Shown piece by piece: positions 36,430 through 46,185 of a DNA stretch of 64,000 nucleotides. Made by a program: the position numbers and the translations under genes. Under the pieces are notes generated by a model. The model did no database searches. It was not told the DNA's origin and was given only the letters and a program-made list of their open reading frames with translations. This DNA is from Renibacterium sp043789415 (GTDB lineage Bacteria; Actinomycetota; Actinomycetes; Actinomycetales; Micrococcaceae). The stretch spans positions 124,001-188,000 of the forward strand of contig NZ_JBDLLW010000001.1 of assembly GCF_043789415.1 (NCBI RefSeq), written 5' to 3'. Position 1 is the first letter of the stretch, and every line of letters starts with the position of its first letter.

Positions 36430-37473
36430 ATGGCCGATGCTATGACTGAATCAACTGCAAGTTTCAGTTCGACCGCCTTCCCGCGGACCGTCGCAGGAGT
36501 GCGTACCGAGACCATTACCTTTGACTCTCCGGAACAGATGGTTGCCTCGCTGGGCGGTGAAGATCAGGCATTGCGCGCGATTGAAAAGAGCTTCCCGGGA
36601 ATCGATTTTCATGCTCGGGGCAACGAACTCTCGGTTTCCGGACCGGAGGTCGAGGTGCGTCGAATTGTCAGGCTATTTGACGAGATCAGAGCATTGGTGG
36701 TGCGTCAGACCGTCATCACTCCGCAGATCGTGGAACAGCTGGTGACCATGCTGGCGGCGCAGGCCCCGGCGAATCCTGTCGACGTCCTCACCCATAATAT
36801 TCTGACCAGCCGAGGCCGGACCATCCGCCCCAAGACACTGAATCAGAAAAGCTACGTCGACTCAATTGACGCCAATACCATTGTCTTCGGAATAGGACCG
36901 GCTGGCACCGGTAAAACCTATCTGGCAATGGCGAAGGCGGTGCAGGCGCTGCAGCAGAAGGAAGTCAGCCGAATCATTCTGACCAGACCCGCGGTGGAGG
37001 CGGGGGAGCGGCTGGGCTTCCTGCCCGGAACGCTCAGCGACAAGATCGACCCATATCTTCGCCCGCTCTATGACGCTCTGCACGACATGATCGACCCGGA
37101 GAGCATCCCCCGTTTGATGGCCGCCGGCACCATTGAGGTCGCACCATTGGCCTATATGCGCGGACGCACGCTCAACGACGCCTTCATCATCCTGGATGAA
37201 GCCCAGAACACCACCGCCGAGCAGATGAAGATGTTCCTTACCCGGTTGGGATTTGGCTCCAAAATGGTAGTCACCGGCGATATTACGCAGGTTGATCTGC
37301 CGGGAGGCGTTCGCTCGGGGCTGCGGGTCGTCGAAGGCATTCTTCAGCAGATCGACGGCATCTCCTTCGCCAACCTGGAAGCCGCCGACGTCGTTCGGCA
37401 CCGGCTGGTGGGGGATATCGTCACCGCCTATGCCCGCTGGAACGAACAGGCTCAGCAGAACGGAAAATCATGA
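36430..37473 (+). CDS. phoH: PhoH-family ATPase
   Basis: 347 residues from ATG 36430. The P-loop ATPase has GPAGTGKTYLAMAKAV (Walker A) near residue 155, ILTRPAVEAGERLGFLPG, and a Walker B in AFIILDEAQNTT near residue 255, then GDITQVDLP. The N-terminal 100 residues form a KH-like RNA-binding segment. PhoH-type proteins act in RNA metabolism together with YbeY, whose gene overlaps this one by four bases. A 245-base upstream region contains the phoH promoter and nothing else seen. Confidence 0.92.
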   Translation: MADAMTESTASFSSTAFPRTVAGVRTETITFDSPEQMVASLGGEDQALRAIEKSFPGIDFHARGNELSVSGPEVEVRRIVRLFDEIRALVVRQTVITPQIVEQLVTMLAAQAPANPVDVLTHNILTSRGRTIRPKTLNQKSYVDSIDANTIVFGIGPAGTGKTYLAMAKAVQALQQKEVSRIILTRPAVEAGERLGFLPGTLSDKIDPYLRPLYDALHDMIDPESIPRLMAAGTIEVAPLAYMRGRTLNDAFIILDEAQNTTAEQMKMFLTRLGFGSKMVVTGDITQVDLPGGVRSGLRVVEGILQQIDGISFANLEAADVVRHRLVGDIVTAYARWNEQAQQNGKS

Positions 37474-37943
37474 GTGTCGAAGTCAATAACGAATCCGGGG
37501 TCGAGGCCAATGAGGAGGAGATCGTCCGCTTAGTGCGGTATATCTTCGATCATCTCTATCTGCACCCGCAGACCGAGCTCTCAGTGATTTTGGCCGATCG
37601 CGAAGCGATCGAGAAGCTCCATCTGGAGTGGATGGACGAGCCCGGGGCCACCGATGTGCTTTCATTCCCGATGGACGAGCTGCGACCGGGCACCTCGGCA
37701 AAACCTGCTCCGAACGGTCTGCTGGGTGATATCGTGATCTGCCCGCAGGTCGCCGCGGAACAGGCCGCTGCTGGCGGTCACAGCGTTGAGGATGAGATTC
37801 TGCTGCTCGCCACGCACGGCATTCTGCACCTGGTGGGCTACGACCACGCCGAGCCCGAGGAAAAAGCCGAGATGTTCGGCTTGCAGCGTGAACTGCTGAG
37901 TGGATTCCTCGGTCGGGATGCCCCAGCGGAGACTACCGCGTGA
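37470..37943 (+). CDS. ybeY: Endoribonuclease YbeY
   Basis: 157 residues from ATG 37470, overlapping phoH by ATGA. YbeY is a zinc RNase for rRNA maturation and ribosome quality control. The zinc site is THGILHLVGYDH (HxxxHxxxxxH) near residue 112-124, preceded by the family pattern LHLEWMDEPGATDVLSFP and LLGDIVICPQ. It overlaps the next gene by four bases, so phoH, ybeY and the hemolysin-like gene are translationally coupled. Confidence 0.95.
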   Translation: MSVEVNNESGVEANEEEIVRLVRYIFDHLYLHPQTELSVILADREAIEKLHLEWMDEPGATDVLSFPMDELRPGTSAKPAPNGLLGDIVICPQVAAEQAAAGGHSVEDEILLLATHGILHLVGYDHAEPEEKAEMFGLQRELLSGFLGRDAPAETTA

Positions 37944-39274
37944 TCACTGCCATTTTGACGGCAATGGCCCTTGCTTTTATCGTCATCGCTGCTGTCATCA
38001 CCATGTCGGAGGCTGCGCTCAACTTCCTGCCCCGTCATGAGGTTGAGACCATCCAGGAGGAACGCGATCCGGTTCGACGGAATCGCCAAGCCAGTCTGCG
38101 AACCATCCTGGATCATCCGGTGGCGCATCAGAATGCCCTGAGATTCTGGCGAATCTGGTTCGAGATGGCCGCCGCCGTGGCGGTGGCCATGTTGTTCTTG
38201 AACCTGATCGATAACATCTGGATCGCGGGTCTGCTCGCCACCGCGGTGATGGCCGCCATCGGATTCGTTTTGGTCGGAGTTTCGCCCCGGCAATTCGGCA
38301 GACTCCATCCTTTATCGGTAGCGCGTGCCACCGCCTGGCTGATTCGCTTGCTCTGCTGGATTCTGGGCCCGATCCCACGCTGGCTGATCAGGGTGGGCAA
38401 TGTGTTCGCCCCCGGTGCTCCCAGAGCTGAAACAGCTTTCGCCTCGGAAGAGGAGTTCCGTGAATTCGTCGATCGGGCCAGCGAATCGGACATGATCGAA
38501 GACGATGAGGCCGAGCTGATCCAGAGTGTATTCGAACTCGATGACACGCTGGTCCGGGCGGTCATGGTGCCCAGAACCGATATCGTGAGCATCGAACGCG
38601 GTTCCACGCTGAAGCAGGCTCTGGCGCTGTTCATCCGATCCGGCTATTCCAGGATCCCGGTGATCGGTGAGGACTCGGACCAGGTACTCGGAGTGCTCTA
38701 TCTCAAGGATGTAGTGGCCACTCAGCAACGACTCGGCCGGGATGAAGCAGCCCCCTCGGTGGAATTGCTGAGTCGCGAAGTGCGCTACGTCCCGGATTCC
38801 AAGGCTGTTGGAGATTTACTCAGAGAACTGCAACGTGAATCAACCCACGTGGCGATCGTGATCGACGAATACGGCGGAACCGCGGGATTGGTCACCCTTG
38901 AGGACTTGATCGAGGAGATCGTCGGCGAGATCGTCGATGAATATGACTCAGAGGATCCTGAGGTCGAGGAAATCGGGCCAAATACCTATCGGATCAGTGC
39001 CAAGATGAGTGTGGACGATCTGGGCGAGCTCTTTGACGTCGACCTTGAGGACGACGAAGTGGATACGGTCGGCGGTCTGCTCTCCAAGCACCTAGGGAAA
39101 GTGCCGATTGTCGGCAGCGAAGTGCAAGTCGATGGTATCGAATTGCGAGCCGAGCGACTTGAGGGCCGCCGTAACCGGGTCAGCCATCTGATCGCGAGTA
39201 GATTGATTCATCAGGATGACGATCGTGATGACGACGAGGCTGAGCTATCCGAGAAAGTAGAAGAACATGACTGA
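37940..39274 (+). CDS. Hemolysin-family CBS/CorC membrane protein
   Basis: 444 residues from GTG 37940, overlapping ybeY by four bases. An N-terminal CNNM membrane domain (three to four helices, up to about residue 150) is followed by a CBS pair (VMVPRTDIVSIERG, GYSRIPVIGEDSDQVLGVLYLKD, HVAIVIDEYGGTAGLVTLEDL) and a C-terminal CorC_HlyC domain (VDDLGELFDVDLEDDEVDT). Related proteins export magnesium or cobalt; haemolytic activity is not implied. It overlaps era by eight bases. Confidence 0.92.
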   Translation: MITAILTAMALAFIVIAAVITMSEAALNFLPRHEVETIQEERDPVRRNRQASLRTILDHPVAHQNALRFWRIWFEMAAAVAVAMLFLNLIDNIWIAGLLATAVMAAIGFVLVGVSPRQFGRLHPLSVARATAWLIRLLCWILGPIPRWLIRVGNVFAPGAPRAETAFASEEEFREFVDRASESDMIEDDEAELIQSVFELDDTLVRAVMVPRTDIVSIERGSTLKQALALFIRSGYSRIPVIGEDSDQVLGVLYLKDVVATQQRLGRDEAAPSVELLSREVRYVPDSKAVGDLLRELQRESTHVAIVIDEYGGTAGLVTLEDLIEEIVGEIVDEYDSEDPEVEEIGPNTYRISAKMSVDDLGELFDVDLEDDEVDTVGGLLSKHLGKVPIVGSEVQVDGIELRAERLEGRRNRVSHLIASRLIHQDDDRDDDEAELSEKVEEHD

Positions 39275-40208
39275 GAACGAGACGAAAAAGCCTTATCGAG
39301 CGGGCTTCGCGGTGCTGGTGGGGCGACCGAACGCCGGGAAGTCCACTCTCACGAATGCCCTGGTGGGGCAGAAGGTCGCCATCACCTCGGCGAAACCGCA
39401 GACCACGCGGCATACTATCCGGGGCATTGTGCATCGCGAGGAATTCCAACTCATCTTGGTCGACACCCCTGGCCTGCATCGCCCGCGCACTCTGCTGGGG
39501 CAGCGGCTGAACGATCTGGTGGCCGGCACTTTGTCCGAGGTCGATGTGATCGGGTTCTGCCTGCCTGCTAACGAGAAGATCGGCCCGGGGGACCGGTTCA
39601 TCGCTAACCAGCTCTCGCAATTGCAACGCAAACCCATTATCGCCCTGGTCACTAAAACCGATCTGGTGAGTCGGGCAGTTCTCACCGAGCAGTTGCTCGC
39701 GGTATCTGCGCTGGGTCAGCAGGTGCTGGGCGGCGAGGGCTTTGCCGACGTCGTGCCTGTCTCCGCTACCGAGGACTTCCAGGTCGATACCGTCGCGGCG
39801 GTACTGGCCGGTCATATGCCCGAGTCACCGCCGCTCTACCCCGAGGGCGAACTGACAGATGAACCGGTCGCCGTGATGGTCGCCGAACTGGTCAGGGAAG
39901 CCGCGCTGGAAGGCGTCCGCGAAGAGCTCCCGCATTCACTCGCGGTTGTCGTCGATGAGATCCAGGAGCGTGAAGGCCGTAGCGCGGACAATCCCTTATT
40001 GGATGTTCACGTCAATCTTTATGTCGAGCGTCCGTCGCAGAAAGCCATTATCATCGGCAAAGGCGGTTCCCGCTTGCGCGAAGTCGGTAGTAACGCGCGC
40101 TTGGGAATTGAGAAGCTGCTGGGTACTCGGATCTATCTGGATCTGCACGTCAAAGTAGCTAAGGACTGGCAGCGGGATCCCAAGCAATTGGGTAAGCTCG
40201 GCTTCTGA
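39267..40208 (+). CDS. era: GTPase Era
   Basis: 313 residues from ATG 39267. Era binds the 3' end of 16S rRNA and is needed for small-subunit assembly. GTPase motifs are GRPNAGKSTLTNALVG, the switch QTTRHTIRG, DTPGLH and TKTD in ALVTKTDL; the C-terminal KH domain includes KAIIIGKGGSRLREVG and VKVAKDWQ. It is the last gene of the phoH-ybeY-era operon. Confidence 0.96.
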   Translation: MTENETKKPYRAGFAVLVGRPNAGKSTLTNALVGQKVAITSAKPQTTRHTIRGIVHREEFQLILVDTPGLHRPRTLLGQRLNDLVAGTLSEVDVIGFCLPANEKIGPGDRFIANQLSQLQRKPIIALVTKTDLVSRAVLTEQLLAVSALGQQVLGGEGFADVVPVSATEDFQVDTVAAVLAGHMPESPPLYPEGELTDEPVAVMVAELVREAALEGVREELPHSLAVVVDEIQEREGRSADNPLLDVHVNLYVERPSQKAIIIGKGGSRLREVGSNARLGIEKLLGTRIYLDLHVKVAKDWQRDPKQLGKLGF

Positions 40209-40309
40209 GCGGGTGCCGGGCACAGCGGCTTCCCAGCCGGTACTTGGCTCTGTCTGGGCGTCCTTCCAGTAGAATAGGGAGTTCTGTCATCGACGAAGGG
40301 TACTGCTAA

Positions 40310-41884
40310 ATGAGCGGTCGCCGTATTTATCGGGGCAATGGCGCCTCCTCAGAACGCCAGTATGTTGATTCCACCGGCACTCCCACTGAGCCCGTGCGGA
40401 AAAACAAGCAGCCCCGGCATCTACGAGAACGCAGAGTGCCGCTATGGATCAAGATCATCTCAGCCGGGCTCAGCCTGGTATTGGTAGCGGGCGTAGGCTT
40501 CGCTGCCTATCTCTTCCTGCACTTGCAGGGGAATATCAAGACCGACGATCTCAACGCTGGGTTGGGCAGTGCTGCGCCCGTCGCGGATGACAATCATGAC
40601 CCGATCCAGATCCTGATTATGGGGACCGATACCAGGTCCGGTCAGGATTCAGCGTACGGCAGCGAATCGGATTCTTCGGGTTACGGCAATTCAGATGTGA
40701 TGATGCTGATGAATCTTTCAGCCGACCGGAAAAACGTCTCGGTGGTCAGCTTTCCGCGCGATTTGATGGTGCCGTTTCCTGGTTGCAAGAACCCCAAGGG
40801 CAGCGATCCGCTGCCAGCCCAGCAGAGCATTCAGCTGAATTCTGCATTGGCGATGGGTGGTCCGGGCTGCACGGTGGCAACCATCAATGCCTTCACCGGA
40901 CTCACTATCGACCACTTCATGCTCGCGGACTTCAAAGCGGTCAAGGATCTGACCACGGCTTTGGGCGGGGTGGAGGTCTGCGTCAGCAAGGAAGTCAAAG
41001 ACGCCGCTTCGGGGCTCAATCTGCCCGCCGGGAAATCCAGCATCGCCGGTGACCAGGCGCTGGCTTTCCTGCGCACTCGGCACGCCTTCGGCAATGCGGG
41101 AGACACCGATCGGATCAAGGCTCAGCAAGCCTTCCTGGCCTCGATGACGCGCAAAATCAAAAGCGAAGGCACACTGACCGATTTACCGAAACTGTACAAC
41201 ATCGCAGATATCGTCACTCGAAATCTCACGGTCGACTCCGGGCTTTCCAACCCGGCTGCATTGATCAGCATGGCTAGCCGGCTTAAGGACGTCGATCTCT
41301 CCCAGGTGGCCTTTGTCACCGTTCCTTCGGGTGCGGACGCTCTAGACACTAATCGCCTGGTACTCAGTGAACCTGCCGCCGGGCAGCTCTTCCAGGCGAT
41401 CAAGTCCGATACCCCTTTGACCGCAAGCCCGAAGTCCAGTTCCGCGGCATCCAGTCCGGCCCAGGGCGCGACGCCGTCCAGCAGCGCCGCCAAACCGCCG
41501 GCCACAGCCTATAACAAAGCGCTTCAGCCGGTGATCGTCAGCAATGCTTCAGGAGTTCCGAGCAGGGCTGCGGAGTTACTGCAATTACTCAGCAGCGCTG
41601 GGTATACCAATTCCGCGCAGGGTGAAGCGGTACCCGAGCAGGCGAGTACCCAATTGCTCTATGGCAGTGGCTTCGCCGACGTCGCCCAGGATCTGGCAGA
41701 GCTCTTCGGCCTTCCCGCGAGTGCCTTGGCGCCCGCTCCCGCCATGAACGGTGTGCAGTTACTCGTCGGTGCCGATTTCAGTTCGGGCCATAAGATCGGC
41801 AAAGTCGCTTTACCCTCGGATATCGTGGCAGGCACTGCAAATCAACCTATTCAATGCCAAGACGTCAATGATCTGCCGCACTAA
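40310..41884 (+). CDS. LytR-CpsA-Psr cell-wall glycopolymer ligase
   Basis: 524 residues from ATG 40310, with GAAGGG upstream and TAGAAT (40270-40275) as a likely -10. A basic cytoplasmic N-terminus and one membrane helix (IISAGLSLVLVAGVGFAAYL, residues 45-64) precede the LCP domain: ILIMGTDTRSGQ, SDVMMLMNLSAD, VVSFPRDLMVPFPG and FLRTRHAFGNAGDTDRIKAQQ with the catalytic Arg/Asp set. A Ser/Ala-rich linker leads to a C-terminal LytR_C domain (QPVIVSNASGVPSRAAELL). LCP enzymes attach teichoic acids or arabinogalactan-like polymers to peptidoglycan outside the cell. Confidence 0.93.
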   Translation: MSGRRIYRGNGASSERQYVDSTGTPTEPVRKNKQPRHLRERRVPLWIKIISAGLSLVLVAGVGFAAYLFLHLQGNIKTDDLNAGLGSAAPVADDNHDPIQILIMGTDTRSGQDSAYGSESDSSGYGNSDVMMLMNLSADRKNVSVVSFPRDLMVPFPGCKNPKGSDPLPAQQSIQLNSALAMGGPGCTVATINAFTGLTIDHFMLADFKAVKDLTTALGGVEVCVSKEVKDAASGLNLPAGKSSIAGDQALAFLRTRHAFGNAGDTDRIKAQQAFLASMTRKIKSEGTLTDLPKLYNIADIVTRNLTVDSGLSNPAALISMASRLKDVDLSQVAFVTVPSGADALDTNRLVLSEPAAGQLFQAIKSDTPLTASPKSSSAASSPAQGATPSSSAAKPPATAYNKALQPVIVSNASGVPSRAAELLQLLSSAGYTNSAQGEAVPEQASTQLLYGSGFADVAQDLAELFGLPASALAPAPAMNGVQLLVGADFSSGHKIGKVALPSDIVAGTANQPIQCQDVNDLPH

Positions 41885-41920
41885 TCCTGCCGTACTGAAT
41901 GCTCAGCGATCCTGAAAGAG

Positions 41921-41976
41921 ATAGCCTCGGCAAGACCGCCAGGGGCTTCCGTTCCCTGCGCCCTTGCCGAGGCTAT
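41921..41976. terminator. Bidirectional hairpin between LCP gene and M13 gene
   Basis: ATAGCCTCGGCAAG (41921-41934) and CTTGCCGAGGCTAT (41963-41976) form a perfect 14-bp stem, with CAGGG and CCCTG able to pair inside. It lies between two convergent genes and can serve both. There is no long T-run. Confidence 0.75.
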
Positions 41977-41998
41977 GTAGGCTGACTTCAGCTAGCCT

Positions 41999-43960
41999 TT
42001 ACCAGATTCTCACCCGATCGGCGGGATCAAGCCAGAGTCCATCGCCCTGCTCGGTGTGGAAACTCTGGTGGAAGGCATCGATGTTCTTCACCACTTGATT
42101 ACAACGCCATTCCCCGGGGGAATGCGGATCGATCGAAACCCTCCGGATGGCTTCTTCGGGTCGATTTTTGCCGCGCCAGCATGCTGCCCACGAGAAGAAG
42201 AACCGTTCGCCACCGCTGAGCCCACCGATCTCTGGCGAATCGGCGCCCTGCAGCGCACTCTGCCAGGCCGCAAAAGCGATGCTCAGCCCACCTAGATCAC
42301 CGATGTTCTCGCCCAGGGTGAGTTTTCCATTGAGCGGATGATCGGGGGCGTCGAGCGGGCTCAGCGCATTATATTGCTCGACGAGTTTCGCGGTCCGGGC
42401 CTCGAAGGCCTCCCGATCAGCATCGGTCCACCAATTGTTCAGCGCACCATCTCCGTCGAACTGCGATCCCTGATCGTCAAACCCATGACCGATTTCATGA
42501 CCGATCACCGCCCCGATGCCGCCGAAGTTCGCGGCGTCGTCCGCGTCAGCATCGAAGAAGGGAGGCTGCAGAATAGCGGCCGGGAAGACGATCTCGTTCA
42601 TCGTCGGGTTGTAGTAGGCGTTGACCGTCTGCGGCGTAATGAGCCATTCCTCACGGTCGATCGGCTGACCGATTCTGGCCAGTTGGCGATTGAGCTCAAA
42701 GAGATGGGCTCGCCGGACATTCCCCAGCAGATCGTCCGCTGAGATCTGCAAGGCCGAATAGTCCTGCCAGACATTGGGATAACCGATCTTAGGAACGAAC
42801 TTGTCGAGTTTCTGCAAGGCCCGAGCCTTGGTCTGCTCGCTCATCCAGTCCAATTCCTTGATCGAGACACGGTAGGCCTCGATCAATCCGGCCACCAGGC
42901 TCTCCATGCGTGCCTTGTGGGAAGCTGGGAAATGCCGGGCTACGTAAAGCTGCCCAACAGCCTCGCCAAGGCAGTTCTCCACCAGCCCCACACCGCGTTT
43001 CCAACGCTCGCGGATCTCGGTGGCTCCGCTGAGTGCGGTGCCGTAGAAGGCAAAGTTCTCCGCCACCACGTCCGAAGACAAATAAGGAGCCGCCGAAGAG
43101 ATGACTCTCATGGTCAGCCAGTCCTGCCAGGCTTCAAGGGGCTGCGCTTGCAGTAACTGCTGCAACGTCCTGAAGAAATCAGGGGTACTCACCACGATCT
43201 CGGCGGTCTGCTGTTCGGAGACTCCTAGCGCTTCAAGCCAGATCCCGAAGCTCGGCATCAGTTCCAGGACTTCGCTGTGGCTCAATAAGTTATAGGTCTT
43301 CTGGGGGTCCCGCAGGGTGACCTTATCCCAGTGCCCTAAGGCCAGGGCGGTCTCCAGAGCCATCACGCGCTCGGCTGCGGTAGCTGCTTCTGCGACCCCT
43401 GCTAGGGCCAGCATCTTGGCGATATGCTGCTGATATTTCTGCCTCAGCTCGGCGGATTTCTCTTCCCGGTAATAGGCCTCATCCGGCAGACCAAGCCCGC
43501 TCTGGCCGATCTGGAATAGATAACGCGTTGGATCGCCCGGGTCGTTGTAGACATAGAAGCCAATCGGACCGCTGGTTTCGCCGCGTTGCAACTTCCCGGT
43601 CAGCGCTAGCAGGTCTTCCGCGTTCTGGGTGGCATAGATCGCCCTGATGGTGTCGGTCAGCGGGCTGATTCCCGCGGCGTCAACAGCTTGATCGTCCATG
43701 AAACTCGCATAAAGATCGCCGACCTTCCGCTCTTCGGCGGTACCGTCCGTCTTACCAGCAGCGGTTTCGATCAGTTCACGGACCGCCAGCTCGGACTCAT
43801 CCCGAAGATCCATGAAAGAGCCCGCGGATGATCGGTCCGCCGGGATCTCGTGAGAGTCCAGCCATCTTCCATTGACGTAACGGAACAAGTCGTCCTGGGG
43901 TCTGCTCTGAGGGTCAAAAGTGCTCTGGTCGATATCTGAGGAGGTGCCTGACGGCGTCAT
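41999..43960 (-). CDS. M13-family zinc metallopeptidase
   Basis: 653 residues, ATG 43960, with GAAAGAGA upstream. Neprilysin-type signature: the zinc motif VIGHEIGHGFDDQG near residue 490, the third ligand Glu in GENIGDLGG about 60 residues later, NAYYNPTMNEIVFPAAIL before it, and a C-terminal CxxW-like end replaced by VRIW. There is no signal peptide, which suggests a cytoplasmic oligopeptidase (PepO type). It is monocistronic. Confidence 0.94.
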   Translation of the reverse strand: MTPSGTSSDIDQSTFDPQSRPQDDLFRYVNGRWLDSHEIPADRSSAGSFMDLRDESELAVRELIETAAGKTDGTAEERKVGDLYASFMDDQAVDAAGISPLTDTIRAIYATQNAEDLLALTGKLQRGETSGPIGFYVYNDPGDPTRYLFQIGQSGLGLPDEAYYREEKSAELRQKYQQHIAKMLALAGVAEAATAAERVMALETALALGHWDKVTLRDPQKTYNLLSHSEVLELMPSFGIWLEALGVSEQQTAEIVVSTPDFFRTLQQLLQAQPLEAWQDWLTMRVISSAAPYLSSDVVAENFAFYGTALSGATEIRERWKRGVGLVENCLGEAVGQLYVARHFPASHKARMESLVAGLIEAYRVSIKELDWMSEQTKARALQKLDKFVPKIGYPNVWQDYSALQISADDLLGNVRRAHLFELNRQLARIGQPIDREEWLITPQTVNAYYNPTMNEIVFPAAILQPPFFDADADDAANFGGIGAVIGHEIGHGFDDQGSQFDGDGALNNWWTDADREAFEARTAKLVEQYNALSPLDAPDHPLNGKLTLGENIGDLGGLSIAFAAWQSALQGADSPEIGGLSGGERFFFSWAACWRGKNRPEEAIRRVSIDPHSPGEWRCNQVVKNIDAFHQSFHTEQGDGLWLDPADRVRIW

Positions 43961-44082
43961 CGATGTCTCTTTCAGCTAGTTCTGGGATATCGGACTACCA
44001 GGAGACGAAGGGTCTTTGGAGCGTCTAAAAACGCGCCGATCCGCCGATGTAACCTGGTTCACTTTCATCCTACGCGCCGTGC

Positions 44083-44206
44083 TAGGCTACTTTTGTGCGC
44101 GCTGGAATTCTTCTTCTTAGCTGCCGCGGCGAGGTCATAACCCGCTAATCCCGCTCCCTGGAGCGAGTCGATTCTTGGACAGGCCGATTCCTCGCCGCGG
44201 AGTTTT
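44083..44206 (+). promoter_or_regulatory. leuA leucine attenuator with leaderless leader peptide
   Basis: TAGGCT (44083-44088) lies six bases before a GTG that opens a 17-codon leader with three consecutive CTT Leu codons (44110-44118). CCGCGGCGAGG (44124-44134), just after them, pairs perfectly with CCTCGCCGCGG (44190-44200), which is followed by AGTTTTG. CGCTC-cctg-GAGCG forms a small hairpin in the loop. A ribosome stalled on Leu codons would cover the left arm and prevent the terminator; with ample leucine it forms. This type of leu leader is known upstream of leuA in actinobacteria. Confidence 0.85.
44095..44148 (+). CDS. leuA leader peptide
   Basis: Reads MRAGILLLSCRGEVITR from GTG 44095 to TAA 44146-44148. 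It has three tandem Leu codons at positions 6-8, ends inside the terminator region and starts at the predicted transcript 5' end. It is a sensor of Leu-tRNA supply rather than a functional protein. Confidence 0.78.
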   Translation: MRAGILLLSCRGEVITR

Positions 44207-44257
44207 GCTGTACCCCGGCCCGGAAATCACCAGAACCCAGAGAAAAGGCCTGCCGCC

Positions 44258-46006
44258 ATGCGAAACGCTCAAAAACCTTCCGGAATGCCCATCCACCGCT
44301 ATTTGCCGTTCCACGAGCAGATCGAGGTTTCGCTACCCGATCGGAGCTGGCCGGAGAAACGGATCACTAAGGCTCCGCGCTGGTGCGCCGTCGACCTGCG
44401 CGATGGCAACCAGGCCTTGATCGATCCAATGAGCCCGGCACGCAAGCTGAAGATGTTCGAATTGCTGGTCCGGATGGGTTACAAGGAGATCGAGGTGGGT
44501 TTCCCCTCGGCTTCCCAGACGGATTTTGACTTCGTCCGGCAGCTGATCGAAGGCAATCGCATTCCCGAGGACGTCACCATCCAGGTGCTCACCCAGGCTC
44601 GGGAGCACCTGATTGAACGCACCTATGAATCCTTGATGGGCGCCAAGCAAGCGATCGTGCACCTCTACAACTCCACTTCGGTGCTGCAACGCAGGGTGGT
44701 CTTCAATGAAGATCAGGACGGCGTGATGGCGATCGCCACCCAGGGCGCGCTGCTCTGCAAGAAGTATCAGGAGACCTTGGGCGATACCAAGATCACCTAT
44801 GAGTATTCACCCGAATCCTTCACCGGCACCGAGCTGGACTATGCGGTCCGGGTCTGCAACGCCGTGGCCGATATTTTCGAAGCTTCCGCGGACAATCAAG
44901 TGATTGTGAACCTGCCTGCCACCGTGGAGATGATCACTCCTAACGTGTACGCGGATTCCATTGAATGGATGAGCCGTCATCTGCACCCGCGGGAAGGCAT
45001 CATCCTGAGCCTGCACCCCCATAATGACCGCGGCACCGGCGTCGCGGCGGCGGAATTGGGTTACCTGGCTGGCGCGGATCGCATCGAAGGCTGTCTTTTC
45101 GGTAACGGAGAGCGCACCGGGAACGTCGATCTAGTAACTCTCGGCCTGAACCTGTTCAGCCAGGGTGTGGACCCGATGATTGATTTCTCAGATATCGACG
45201 AGATCCGGCGCACCGTTGAGTACTGTAATCAGCTCCCGGTGCCGGAACGTATGCCTTATGGCGGAGATCTGGTCTTCACCGCTTTCTCCGGCTCACATCA
45301 AGATGCCATTAAGAAGGGCTTCGAGGCCCTGGAACGGGACGCCGCGGCCGCTGGGGTAGAGGTCAAGGATGCAGTCTGGGCGGTTCCGTACCTGCCGGTT
45401 GATCCCAAAGACCTGGGCCGCAGCTATGAAGCCGTGATCAGAGTCAACTCTCAGTCGGGTAAGGGCGGGGTGGCTTACTTGCTCAAGAATGAGCACAACC
45501 TCGACCTGCCGCGCCGTGCTCAGATCGAGTTCTCCTCGGTCATTCAGCGGCGCACGGACACCGCTGGCGGTGAGGTGAGCGGCAATGAGCTGTGGGATGC
45601 CTTCATCGATGAGTACCTGCCCAGCCCGGATACCAATGCAGCGGGGCAGTGGGGGCGTTATGCGCTGGGCTCTACCAGCGTTGAGGCCGGCGATGACGGT
45701 TCGACGACGCTCAGTGCCACCATGACGATCGACGGCGTGGAGCAGCGGCGCACCGGCACCGGAAACGGCCCGATCGCCGCGCTGCTGACCATCCTCCGGG
45801 AAGACGGCGTGGATCTGCGGGTGCTCGACTACACCGAGCACGCGCTTTCCGAGGGCGGCAGTGCACAGGCGGCCTCCTATGTGGAATGTGCTGTGGGGGA
45901 TCGCGTACTGTGGGGCGTCGGAATCGATCCGAACACCACGACGTCCTCCCTCAAGGCAGTGATCTCCGCTGTCAACAGAGCGATTCGAGATACTCGCGCA
46001 GCTTAG
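44258..46006 (+). CDS. leuA: 2-isopropylmalate synthase
   Basis: 582 residues from ATG 44258. LeuA condenses acetyl-CoA and 2-ketoisovalerate, the first step of leucine synthesis. The HMGL-like barrel has VDLRDGNQALIDPMSP, GYKEIEVGFPSASQTDFDF, LHPHNDRGTGVAAAELGYLAGADRIEG and the later GNGERTGNVDL; the C-terminal LeuA dimer domain (residues about 440-580) is the leucine-feedback site. The length matches the long actinobacterial form. Expression is controlled by the attenuator upstream. Confidence 0.97.
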   Translation: MRNAQKPSGMPIHRYLPFHEQIEVSLPDRSWPEKRITKAPRWCAVDLRDGNQALIDPMSPARKLKMFELLVRMGYKEIEVGFPSASQTDFDFVRQLIEGNRIPEDVTIQVLTQAREHLIERTYESLMGAKQAIVHLYNSTSVLQRRVVFNEDQDGVMAIATQGALLCKKYQETLGDTKITYEYSPESFTGTELDYAVRVCNAVADIFEASADNQVIVNLPATVEMITPNVYADSIEWMSRHLHPREGIILSLHPHNDRGTGVAAAELGYLAGADRIEGCLFGNGERTGNVDLVTLGLNLFSQGVDPMIDFSDIDEIRRTVEYCNQLPVPERMPYGGDLVFTAFSGSHQDAIKKGFEALERDAAAAGVEVKDAVWAVPYLPVDPKDLGRSYEAVIRVNSQSGKGGVAYLLKNEHNLDLPRRAQIEFSSVIQRRTDTAGGEVSGNELWDAFIDEYLPSPDTNAAGQWGRYALGSTSVEAGDDGSTTLSATMTIDGVEQRRTGTGNGPIAALLTILREDGVDLRVLDYTEHALSEGGSAQAASYVECAVGDRVLWGVGIDPNTTTSSLKAVISAVNRAIRDTRAA

Positions 46007-46032
46007 AGCCTCTGTTTCGAGGTGGATTTCGC

Positions 46033-46074
46033 GGGTGGTTTCACGCGGTTTTGAACCGTCGGGTGAGACCACCC
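46033..46074 (+). terminator. leuA terminator hairpin
   Basis: GGGTGGTTTCAC (46033-46044) and GTGAGACCACCC (46063-46074) pair over 12 bp with one G-T wobble; CGGTT and AACCG pair inside. It lies 27 bases after the leuA stop. Confidence 0.75.
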
Positions 46075-46185
46075 ACGAGCTGTCCGTACACAGCTTTGAA
46101 AGAATTAAAAAGCTCATTCCCAGGTAATTTTCAGCAAATACCTGTATTCCTGTGAGGGTGCTTAGGCACCCGGAACCTCTCAGAT

